A stretch of 59,325 bases of DNA, taken from Candidatus Omnitrophota bacterium. Lineage in GTDB: Bacteria > Omnitrophota > Gorgyraeia > Duberdicusellales > 4484-171. Position numbers and translations under genes: made by a program. Under the pieces are notes generated by a model. It searched no databases. It worked only from the letters and a program-made list of their open reading frames with translations, and was not told where the DNA came from. Of the stretch, positions 38,835 through 45,879 are shown piece after piece. Each line of letters opens with the position of its first letter. The stretch's first letter is position 1. The stretch spans positions 1 to 59,325 of the forward strand of contig JAMXCX010000003.1 of the NCBI GenBank assembly GCA_024542985.1, written 5' to 3'.

Positions 38835-40916
38835 ATGAAGGAACGAAAAGATTTAGAAAGTAAGCTTTCAAAGGTATTGGGCCAATGGTGTGCGGCCGAA
38901 AATAAACGCAAGTTTTACGGTTTCTTGCGTCCCCAGGCTAAAGAAGCCCGGCTCGAACTTATCCGGACACTTCAAGAAATTCTGCGCCTAATACCGGAAT
39001 TCTTAATTCTTAAAAAGGGAAAGGAGATAGAACTAAAAGGCTTGAGTTTTAGCCTGCCGGCAGATACTTTACAGGCCAAAGGTGTTATTGGGGTTATTGC
39101 CGATAGTTTTAATAGCTTAAATATAAGCAGTATTACTTTTCGGCGGAATATATCCTCCGGGGAATTGGATGAATTGTTTTTAGGATTGAATACACCGCTT
39201 GAAGAATTAGAAAAGCAAGGTGGTTTGGGAGGGTTTCTGGAGAAGAAAAATGTTGTAAATATTCAAGTTAATCAAATGCGTTTTGCGCTATTAGAGGAAG
39301 GTCAGGTTCTAGAAGGGCAAAACAGAGAAGGCCAGGGTATGAAAGGTCAAAGTAAAGAAGGCGGCGTTTGGATATTAGATGAAGGCGAGGCTGTATCAGG
39401 CGAGGCTGCGTCAGATGAAAAACCAAAAAGACAAATTTCTAAAAAATCTTCGGCAGTAAACAAAAAAGAATTTTCGTCTACCTGGGAAAAATATTTCCAG
39501 GCTGAGCCTGCGGGACAAGATATTATCAGTGACCAGCAAGATTTATTAGAGGCAGCTAAGAAAAACCCAACTGAATTGCTAAAAGTTATAAACCGAGTCG
39601 CAAAAAAGCAAAGGGACATAGAGGCTTTTCTTGCGGATATACAAGATAAACTGGCCGATTTAGGATTGGAACCAAAAGTATTAGATGAGATAAGGAAAAA
39701 ATTTAATCAACAGATAAAGGTCAGCATTGCTAAGGATGAATTGGAGCGCTTGAGAAGACTTGAGAAAGATTTCGAGAATACACTGGAAGATAGAGTGGAG
39801 AAGGCTTCAAAAGAAGCAAAAAAGATAAACAAGAAATTACTTGATGAAAAAGAGAAAATGAATATCCTTCTGCGTCAGAGCAGTCAAGGAGTTATTGTCA
39901 TTAATAAAGAAGGAAAGGTATTAAGCCTGAATAATTTGGCTGAAAAAGCCCTGGGTGTAGCCTTGAAAGAAGCTCAGCAGAAGATGCTAAAGGATTTGGT
40001 GAAGAGCGGCCGGATGTTTTCTATAACTTCTGGCTGGCAGAAGGAAACAGAGGAGTTTACTCCTAAAAAGGTGCAAGTTTTCTCGCCGGATAAACAATCC
40101 CAGGATGTTATTGCCGAATCATCGGCAGTAGTTGAGAATGAAGACGGGAAAACCATAGGAACGGTTTTCTCATTGCCGAGCACAGTTGAGCAAGAGCAAC
40201 TAAAGAAACAAAGAAGCGACATTATGGATATGCTGGCGCATGATGTGAGAACACCTATTTACAATGCGAAGCACAGCCTGGAAGCTTTAACGACGGCTAA
40301 AAAATTCACTAAAACTTTAAGTGAACAGCATAAAAAAATGCTAACAGTTTGTCAGAGAAATATTGAAAGAATGGAAAAGTTAGTGCATACAATAATGGAC
40401 GTAAGGCAGCTTGAGACCGGAAAGATAACCCTGAAAAAAGAAAATGTTAATATAGGTGAGCTGCTGAAGGAATCCTTAGATTCTTTGAAAGCCTGGGCTG
40501 AAAGCAAAAATATAAAGCTTGTTTCTGACATCAAAAAGGTACCTGTTATTGACCTAGACCCGGAGCGGATTTATCAGGTTGTTACTAACCTTATTAGCAA
40601 TGCTTTAAAATTCACACCTTCCGGCGGGCGTGTTGAAATTAAACTTAATAGAGAAAAAACTAGTTCAGGAAATTTTGCGAAAATTGTTGTAATTGATTCC
40701 GGAATAGGCATAAAAAAAGATGACCTAGACAGGATATTCAAAAAATACGAGCAGGTGCGTTTAGAGTCTCCTAAAGGTGAAAGCGGATTAGGACTCGGGC
40801 TTTCCATTTGTAAGGCTATTGTAGAGCTCCACGGCGGAAAAATTTTGGCCGAAAGCGAAGTCGGAAAAGGGAGCGCTTTTATTTTTACCTTACCGTCTGG
40901 GCTCGTGAAAAAATAA
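38835..40916 (+). CDS. Cytoplasmic PAS histidine kinase
   Basis: A 693-residue kinase with no transmembrane helices. The N-terminal helical/beta domain (about 1-160) includes IELKGLSFSLPADTLQAKGV and LFLGLNTPLEELEKQG, a segment also seen in HD-domain and HEAT-like regulators. A low-complexity linker rich in Glu, Gly and Gln follows, then a coiled coil (about 240-340), a PAS domain (about 345-450; SSQGVIVINKEGKVLSLNN), and HisKA with His469 in MLAHDVRTPIYN. The HATPase domain has NLISNALKFTPSGG, DSGIGI and GLGLGLSICKAI. No response regulator is adjacent; the single-domain receivers at 21632 and 29022 are possible partners. Confidence 0.88.
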   Translation: MKERKDLESKLSKVLGQWCAAENKRKFYGFLRPQAKEARLELIRTLQEILRLIPEFLILKKGKEIELKGLSFSLPADTLQAKGVIGVIADSFNSLNISSITFRRNISSGELDELFLGLNTPLEELEKQGGLGGFLEKKNVVNIQVNQMRFALLEEGQVLEGQNREGQGMKGQSKEGGVWILDEGEAVSGEAASDEKPKRQISKKSSAVNKKEFSSTWEKYFQAEPAGQDIISDQQDLLEAAKKNPTELLKVINRVAKKQRDIEAFLADIQDKLADLGLEPKVLDEIRKKFNQQIKVSIAKDELERLRRLEKDFENTLEDRVEKASKEAKKINKKLLDEKEKMNILLRQSSQGVIVINKEGKVLSLNNLAEKALGVALKEAQQKMLKDLVKSGRMFSITSGWQKETEEFTPKKVQVFSPDKQSQDVIAESSAVVENEDGKTIGTVFSLPSTVEQEQLKKQRSDIMDMLAHDVRTPIYNAKHSLEALTTAKKFTKTLSEQHKKMLTVCQRNIERMEKLVHTIMDVRQLETGKITLKKENVNIGELLKESLDSLKAWAESKNIKLVSDIKKVPVIDLDPERIYQVVTNLISNALKFTPSGGRVEIKLNREKTSSGNFAKIVVIDSGIGIKKDDLDRIFKKYEQVRLESPKGESGLGLGLSICKAIVELHGGKILAESEVGKGSAFIFTLPSGLVKK

Positions 40917-40948
40917 AGCCCAAAAAATTCCGATACCCCAATATATTC

Positions 40949-40977
40949 TTGACAAAAGGAAAAAAATAGTGTATCAT
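40949..40977 (+). promoter_or_regulatory. Consensus-like promoter of the metal-response operon
   Basis: TTGACA (40949-40954), a 17-bp spacer and TATCAT (40972-40977). A GATACCCC half-site 12 bp upstream of the -35 resembles half of a CsoR-type operator. The start codon at 41022 follows an AAGGAGG site. Confidence 0.7.
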
Positions 40978-41021
40978 TATAGTGGTAGAGAGTATAAGTA
41001 TATTGCAAGGAGGTTTTCAAT

Positions 41022-41318
41022 ATGGCTCAGAAAATAGGCTGTATCACCAAGGAGAGGAAAAAAGCCATACTTAGCCGTTTGAATCGTATAAAGGGTCAGG
41101 TTAACGGCATGCAAAGAATGCTGGAAGATGACAGATACTGTCTTGAAATATTACAGCAGCTATCTTCGACTCATGAAGCTCTTCGAGGCGTTAGCAAGGT
41201 ATTGATGAAAAATTACTTGGAGGTTTGTGTTACTAAAGCTATCCAGTCAAAAAGAAAGGAAAGACAGGATAAGATTTACAGTGAGTTAATGGATGTTGTT
41301 TACAAATTTGCTAAATAG
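41022..41318 (+). CDS. CsoR/FrmR-family repressor, Cys-Cys (CstR-like) type
   Basis: A 98-residue all-helical DUF156 regulator: RKKAILSRLNRIKGQVNGMQ and MLEDDRYCLEILQQLSST are diagnostic. The family's sensing residues are usually Cys-His-Cys. Here Cys40 and Cys69 are kept with the normal 29-residue separation, but the position of the copper-binding histidine (four before the second Cys) is Tyr65. A two-cysteine site is the pattern of the persulfide sensor CstR; it could also bind mercury(II). It is first in an operon with a thioredoxin-like protein, a MerT-MerP fusion and a Cys-rich protein, which it probably represses. Confidence 0.88.
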   Translation: MAQKIGCITKERKKAILSRLNRIKGQVNGMQRMLEDDRYCLEILQQLSSTHEALRGVSKVLMKNYLEVCVTKAIQSKRKERQDKIYSELMDVVYKFAK

Positions 41319-41339
41319 CCAAGTAAGGGGGTGTTAAGC

Positions 41340-41579
41340 ATGGGGAAAAGAATTGAAGTATTTAGTGCAGATTGTCCTCTCTGTAGAGATACTCTTGGCT
41401 TGATAAAGCAGGAGGCTCCCAAAGAGTGTGAGATAATTGAGCGTAAGTGTTCCGGGGATGAATGTTGTCAGCCGGCTAAGGATTATGATATCAAGGCGGT
41501 TCCCACTGTTGTTGTCGATGGCAAAATTGCCTTTGTGGGAAAGCCCACCTTAGAACAGGTAAAACAGCTATTTGTTTAA
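41340..41579 (+). CDS. Small thioredoxin-like protein, cysteine-rich
   Basis: A 79-residue thioredoxin/glutaredoxin-fold protein with the redox motif CPLC near the N-terminus and the cis-proline segment KAVPTVVVDGK. It also has three extra cysteines in KCSGDECCQPAK, unusual for such a small protein and well suited to soft-metal binding. It has no signal peptide. I start at the ATG at 41340 (GGGGG site 8 bases upstream); a GTG at 41331 is in frame. It may reduce or ferry metal ions between the membrane transporter and cytoplasmic thiols. Confidence 0.8.
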   Translation: MGKRIEVFSADCPLCRDTLGLIKQEAPKECEIIERKCSGDECCQPAKDYDIKAVPTVVVDGKIAFVGKPTLEQVKQLFV

Positions 41580-41587
41580 TATTAAGG

Positions 41588-41621
41588 GAAGAGGTAAGGC
41601 CTAATTTTTCCTTACCTCTTC
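41588..41621 (+). terminator. Strong hairpin inside the metal operon (attenuator or mRNA processing site)
   Basis: GAAGAGGTAAGG (41588-41599), a 10-nt loop and CCTTACCTCTTC (41610-41621) form a perfect 12-bp stem between the thioredoxin-like gene and the MerT-MerP gene. There is no T-run after the stem, so it is not a classical terminator. It may lower expression of the distal genes or protect the upstream mRNA. Confidence 0.55.
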
Positions 41622-41644
41622 TCGCTAAAAAGGCAGGGACGTAT

Positions 41645-42211
41645 ATGAAATCAATAAAGATGGGGATATTGTCTGCAATTAGCGCTTCTATATGCTGTAT
41701 AGGGCCGATAATTTTAATCGCTTTAGGCTTTGGGAGCTTGAGCCTGGGCGCAGTAATAAATAAATATCATGGGGCATTTTTGACTGTCGGCATATTACTT
41801 ATTCTTTTTTCTTGGATAAGATATATTAAAGAAAAAAAGAATTGTCATATTAAAAAATGCCAGATGGAGAACAAAAAAATAACTTTAATTACATTAATAA
41901 TAACTACAAGTATAGTTTCGTTTTTCCTGATACTGAATTTTTATACTTATGCAGCTAGGCCTCTTGTTGTGGATTCGTTCACTCTCCTTGCTGATACAAA
42001 AACAGTTTTAATTCCTGTTAAAGGTATGACTTGCTTTACTTGTGAGGTTTCAGTTTCGTCAGCCTTAAAGAGAGTAAATGGCGTGATAAGTGTTAGGGCT
42101 TCCGCTAAGGAGGGTATTGCTTTGGTTAATTATGAGCCTGACAAAACCGGCTTGAGCCAACTAATCAAGGCAATAAATAATACCGGTTTTAAAGCGTCTT
42201 TACCGGAATAG
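41645..42211 (+). CDS. MerT-MerP-like mercury transport fusion
   Basis: A 188-residue membrane protein. The N-terminal part resembles MerT: the first helix carries the vicinal cysteines in ASICCIGPIILIALGFGS, a second helix follows at about 46-62, and the loop KKNCHIKKCQ holds another Cys pair. A third helix lies at about 78-98. After it, residues about 118-188 form a heavy-metal-associated (MerP/HMA) domain with the GMTCFTCE motif. MerT and MerP are normally separate proteins, but fusions are known. It should take up mercuric ions or a related soft metal. No merA reductase or merR is in the window. Confidence 0.85.
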   Translation: MKSIKMGILSAISASICCIGPIILIALGFGSLSLGAVINKYHGAFLTVGILLILFSWIRYIKEKKNCHIKKCQMENKKITLITLIITTSIVSFFLILNFYTYAARPLVVDSFTLLADTKTVLIPVKGMTCFTCEVSVSSALKRVNGVISVRASAKEGIALVNYEPDKTGLSQLIKAINNTGFKASLPE

Positions 42212-42242
42212 TTAATATTGAAAAACAAAGAGAGGTGAAAAT

Positions 42243-42425
42243 ATGACCCTAGCTAATATTAAGTGTCCGGAATGCAAGCATGTTCAGAAAATTGAAATTC
42301 CTAAAGGAAGTTGCCTGCCCTTTTATAAATGCGATGGCTGCAAAAAGGTCATCTTTGCCCCTAAAAATATCTGTTGTGTGATTTGCGCCTATTCTGATAA
42401 AAAATGCCCGGTTGCGCATAATTGA
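42243..42425 (+). CDS. GDCCVxC-type cysteine-rich small protein
   Basis: A 60-residue protein with nine cysteines: a CPEC knuckle (8-11), Cys24, a CDGC knuckle (30-33), the NICCVIC segment (42-48) and KKCP near the end. The order matches the GDCCVxC-domain (seleno)proteins, in which the last Cys of the CCVxC motif is sometimes selenocysteine; here it is Cys. These small proteins are repeatedly found next to mer-type transporters and are presumed to bind or relay the metal. An AGAGGTG site precedes the ATG. It is the last gene of the operon. Confidence 0.85.
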   Translation: MTLANIKCPECKHVQKIEIPKGSCLPFYKCDGCKKVIFAPKNICCVICAYSDKKCPVAHN

Positions 42426-42514
42426 AACCACAAAAATAATCTAACCTTAATTGGTTCAAATTCTTATAGAAGTTTTTAACTATCTATTGTATAATAAAAT
42501 CTAAGTAGGTTTTT

Positions 42515-42994
42515 ATGGGGAGAAAATCTAAAGCTATATCCGAGTCAATAACAACTCTGTCTCAGGTGATGATGCCGATACATACAAATCATTACGGCAA
42601 TGTTCACGGCGGAACCATACTGCGAATAGTTGATGAAGCAGCTTATGTGACCGCAACTAAACACGCAAGGAAGAATGTGGTGATAGCTTCCATGGACCAT
42701 ATCGTATTTAAACACCCGGTTCATATCGGAGATATACTTAACGTAAAAGCGCGGCTTTGTTATGTGGGTAGAACTTCGATGGAGGTTGAAGTTACAATTG
42801 ATACAGAAAGACTTAAAATTGGCAAGACGCTTCAAATTGGTTCAGCCCAGCTTACTATGATTGCTTTAGACGAATATGGCCGGCCGACAGAAGTTCCTAA
42901 AATCACCCTAAAAACCAAACGCGATAAATTAAAAAGCCGACAGGCTCTTGCTACGAGGAAGGTGAGGTTGACAAAGGGTGAACAAAAAAAATAA
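42515..42994 (+). CDS. Acyl-CoA thioesterase, hotdog fold (YciA-like)
   Basis: A 159-residue hotdog protein. QVMMPIHTNHYGNVHGGTIL contains the family's N-terminal catalytic-asparagine region, followed by IVDEAAYVTATKHARKNVV with the catalytic aspartate. The core continues with VFKHPVHIGDILNVKARLCY. It hydrolyses acyl-CoA to free acid and CoA. The 3' end overlaps the AMP-ligase gene by 17 bp, so a ligase and a thioesterase are coupled in translation, suggesting control of one acyl-CoA pool. It is the first gene of the lipid operon. A TATAAT at 42490-42495 may be its -10 box. Confidence 0.88.
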   Translation: MGRKSKAISESITTLSQVMMPIHTNHYGNVHGGTILRIVDEAAYVTATKHARKNVVIASMDHIVFKHPVHIGDILNVKARLCYVGRTSMEVEVTIDTERLKIGKTLQIGSAQLTMIALDEYGRPTEVPKITLKTKRDKLKSRQALATRKVRLTKGEQKK

Positions 42995-44477
42995 TATTTT
43001 ATTTCGTCCCTGGAAAAAGCTTAAACGCCTGCAAAATGAAAAATTGCGTTTTTTTATTACCCGCCACTTGTATCCCTTTAGCCGGTATTATCGTGAACTT
43101 TTCGATAAAAATAAAATAAAACCAAGCGCTATACGGACTGTTGAAGACCTTCAGAAACTGCCCTTTACCTCTAAGAAAGATTTTATAACTTTAATTAAAA
43201 GAAGTCCTGATCGAAGTAATTTTGCTTTTCTTCTTGAGCCCAATGAGGAGCTGATCAGAAAATTTCTTCCTAAAAGTGAACTTCTGAAATTTTTCCTTTT
43301 AGGCCTGTTCAAAGGAAAAGCTTCCCTAAAGGCTAGCTTAGATAAAGAATACCGGCCGATTTTTCTTACTGCTACCGCCGGTACTACCAATCAGCCTATA
43401 CCATTTCTTTATACCAGTTACGATTTAGATAATTTAAAAATTTGCGGTAAGAGAGTTATAGAAATAATGGGTATTAATAAAGAGCAGAGAGCGATGAATG
43501 TATTTCCTTATGCGCCGCATTTAGCTTTTTGGCAGACTGTTTTTGCCGGTTTTGCAGCTAACATATTTATCATCAGCACCGGCGGAGGAAAAACCGTAGG
43601 AACTAAGGGAAATATACGCACTCTTCTTAAGGTAAAGCCGCGATTTTTAATCGGAACGCCCAGTTATGTTTATCACATATTAAAGACAGCGCGGGAGAGA
43701 AATTTAAATTTAAGCTTTCTTAACCGGATTATATTAGGAGCTGCGCGCGTTCCTAAAGGTTTTAAATTGAAGATTTCTAAGCTCCTTACTCAAATGGGCG
43801 CCCAAGAGATAAGAGTATTTGGCACTTATGGTTTTACTGAATCCCGTTGTGCCTGGGTTGAGTGCCCGGCGGATATTGGAGCAGCCAGCGGTTATCATAC
43901 TTTTCCTGATAAAGAGGTATTTGAAGTTATCGATCCCTTAACCGGCCAAGTTAAAGGTGAGGGCCAAGACGGGGAATTAGTGTATACCAAAATAGACGGC
44001 CGGGGTAGTTGTGTTTTGCGTTATCGTACCGGAGACATAGTAAAGGGAGGTATTGTTTATTCTCCTTGTCCTCATTGCGGCAGAACTGTCCCGAGAATTT
44101 CTAATGATATCGTTCGTGCCGCTAACGTAAAAAATATCCAGCTTTCTAAAATCAAAGGCACAGTAGTTAACCTAAATACTCTGGAATATATTTTGGATAA
44201 TAATGAGGCAATAGATGACTGGCAAATTGAGATTATGAAAAAGGATAATGACCCTTATGAAGTTGACGAACTAATACTTAATGTCAGCCTTTTAGGGGGA
44301 GTCAATAAGGATGAATTCATTAGCTCTCTGAACCAAGAAGTTAGCGCTAGCGCCGAGGTATCCTTTAACAGAGTTAATTTTGTTTCTTCCCTGGAGATTC
44401 AGCAAATGCTGGAGGTAGAGTCAGCAGTCAAGGCAAAGAGGATTGTTGATAAACGGGGAAAAATAAGTAATACTTAG
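42978..44477 (+). CDS. AMP-forming acyl-CoA ligase, phenylacetate-CoA ligase-like
   Basis: A 499-residue ANL-superfamily enzyme of the PaaK-like branch. It shows YYRELFDKNKIKP near the start, the phosphate-binding loop TATAGTTNQPIPFLYTS, then VFGTYGFTESRCAWVECP with the Glu of the acid-binding region, RYRTGDIVKGG with the ribose-binding Asp, and a C-terminal subdomain. A CPHCG segment after the RTGD motif is typical of PaaK-like proteins. The carboxylate is activated through an acyl-adenylate. Its neighbours point to a fatty or aryl acid entering beta-oxidation. The start is GTG, overlapping the thioesterase gene. Confidence 0.85.
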   Translation: MNKKNNILFRPWKKLKRLQNEKLRFFITRHLYPFSRYYRELFDKNKIKPSAIRTVEDLQKLPFTSKKDFITLIKRSPDRSNFAFLLEPNEELIRKFLPKSELLKFFLLGLFKGKASLKASLDKEYRPIFLTATAGTTNQPIPFLYTSYDLDNLKICGKRVIEIMGINKEQRAMNVFPYAPHLAFWQTVFAGFAANIFIISTGGGKTVGTKGNIRTLLKVKPRFLIGTPSYVYHILKTARERNLNLSFLNRIILGAARVPKGFKLKISKLLTQMGAQEIRVFGTYGFTESRCAWVECPADIGAASGYHTFPDKEVFEVIDPLTGQVKGEGQDGELVYTKIDGRGSCVLRYRTGDIVKGGIVYSPCPHCGRTVPRISNDIVRAANVKNIQLSKIKGTVVNLNTLEYILDNNEAIDDWQIEIMKKDNDPYEVDELILNVSLLGGVNKDEFISSLNQEVSASAEVSFNRVNFVSSLEIQQMLEVESAVKAKRIVDKRGKISNT

Positions 44478-44490
44478 GTTAGAGATGTAG

Positions 44491-44512
44491 GCCTGCCTGC
44501 CGGTAGGTAGGC
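44491..44512. repeat. Dispersed GCCTGCCTGCC palindrome
   Basis: GCCTGCCTGCC is followed directly by GGTAGGTAGGC, a near-perfect palindrome with two G-T positions. Its reverse complement matches 21553-21573. It lies in the gap before the thiolase gene and is not followed by a T-run. Confidence 0.6.
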
Positions 44513-44596
44513 TGTTTTAAGGGGATATTGAAACTGGGACTAAAGTGTCAGCCTTAGCGGTTAAGTTTTTCGGGCTGTTTTTAAGGAGAAGAACCT

Positions 44597-45877
44597 ATGG
44601 GAAGAATAGCTATAGTTGAAGGAGTAAGAACGCCTTTTATTAAAGCCTGGACACTTTTTGAAGATATACCGGCTCAGAAGTTAGGAGCTATTTGTGTTCG
44701 TGAGCTTATGGAACGCCTTAGCCTTAAACCCGGCTCAGTGGATGAAGTTATTCTGGGGGCAGTAGCCCAGCCTCCTGAGGCTTCCAATGTCGCGCGGGTA
44801 GTGAGCCTTTATGCCGGTATACCTAAGGAAAAAAGGGCTTATACTATAAGCCGAAATTGCGCTTCAGGATTTGAATCTGTAACCAGCGCTTGGGAGAAAA
44901 TAAAGTGCGGATTAGACAAAATTGTAATTGCCGGCGGCACAGAGTCTATGTCTAACATACCGTTATTTTTTGGAAAAGATATAACTAAAATATTTACCCG
45001 CCTGAACAAAGCTAAAACTTTAATCGATAAAATTAAACTTATTTGTTGTATAAGGCCCAGGCATTTTAAACCTATACCCGGGCTTCTTTTGGGGCTTTCT
45101 GATCCGGTTTGCGGTTTGAATATGGGCCAAACTGCAGAAGTTTTGGCTAAGGAATTCGGTATAACCCGCGAGGAACAGGATGAGTTTGCCTTAATGAGCC
45201 ATAAAAGAGCAGTTGCAGCCCGGGCAAAGCTCAAAAAAGAAATTGTCCCGGTTATTGTGGCTCCGCCAAAATTTGATACTACAGTTGAAGATGACAATGG
45301 TCCCCGGCAAAATCAAACCCGAGAGGCTTTGGCTAAGTTAAGGCCTTATTTTGATCGGTATACCGGCACAGTTACAGCCGGCAATTCTTCTCAGATTACA
45401 GATGGGGCTTGTGCGCTCCTGGTCATGAAAGAAGAAATGGCTGATTCTTTGGGTTATAAACCCTTAGGATATATACGGGCTTATACCTATATAGGGTTAG
45501 AGCCTAGTAAAATGGGACTTGGGCCGGCTTATGCCGTACCGAGAGTTTTAGATATGGCCGGCCTTAAATTAAAGGATATGGATTTAATTGAAATAAACGA
45601 AGCTTTTGCTGTCCAAGTCCTAGCTTGCATAAAATTGCTGGCCTCTAAGAAATTCGCCCAAGAGAATTTTTCCCGCTCAGAAGCCATAGGAGAGATCAAT
45701 ATGGATAAACTTAATGTTAACGGCGGGGCAGTAGCTTTGGGGCATCCTGTGGGTTCAAGCGGAGCGAGATTGCTCTTAACTTTGCTAAAGGAGATGAAAA
45801 GAACCAATAGCAAATTCGGCCTGGCATCTTTATGCGTAGGCGGCGGACAGGGAGGAGCAATTATTTTGGAGAGATAG
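44597..45877 (+). CDS. Thiolase (acetyl-CoA acyltransferase)
   Basis: A 426-residue thiolase. The nucleophilic Cys is in SRNCASGFESV (about residue 88). NVNGGAVALGHPVGSSGARL contains the catalytic His, and ASLCVGGGQGGAIIL the second active-site Cys. DLIEINEAFAVQVLA is the NEAF motif. The long insertion between the first catalytic segment and AEVLAKEFGITREEQDEFAL is FadI/trifunctional-protein-like. It performs the last step of beta-oxidation, releasing acetyl-CoA. An AAGGAG site precedes the ATG, and the FadB/J-like partner starts 2 bp after the stop. Confidence 0.93.
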   Translation: MGRIAIVEGVRTPFIKAWTLFEDIPAQKLGAICVRELMERLSLKPGSVDEVILGAVAQPPEASNVARVVSLYAGIPKEKRAYTISRNCASGFESVTSAWEKIKCGLDKIVIAGGTESMSNIPLFFGKDITKIFTRLNKAKTLIDKIKLICCIRPRHFKPIPGLLLGLSDPVCGLNMGQTAEVLAKEFGITREEQDEFALMSHKRAVAARAKLKKEIVPVIVAPPKFDTTVEDDNGPRQNQTREALAKLRPYFDRYTGTVTAGNSSQITDGACALLVMKEEMADSLGYKPLGYIRAYTYIGLEPSKMGLGPAYAVPRVLDMAGLKLKDMDLIEINEAFAVQVLACIKLLASKKFAQENFSRSEAIGEINMDKLNVNGGAVALGHPVGSSGARLLLTLLKEMKRTNSKFGLASLCVGGGQGGAIILER

Positions 45878-45879
45878 AA

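Noticed and set aside
40899-40922. Terminator after the soluble histidine kinase (GGGCT...AGCCC)
   Set aside because: The stem is only 5 bp with a long loop and is followed by A, not T.
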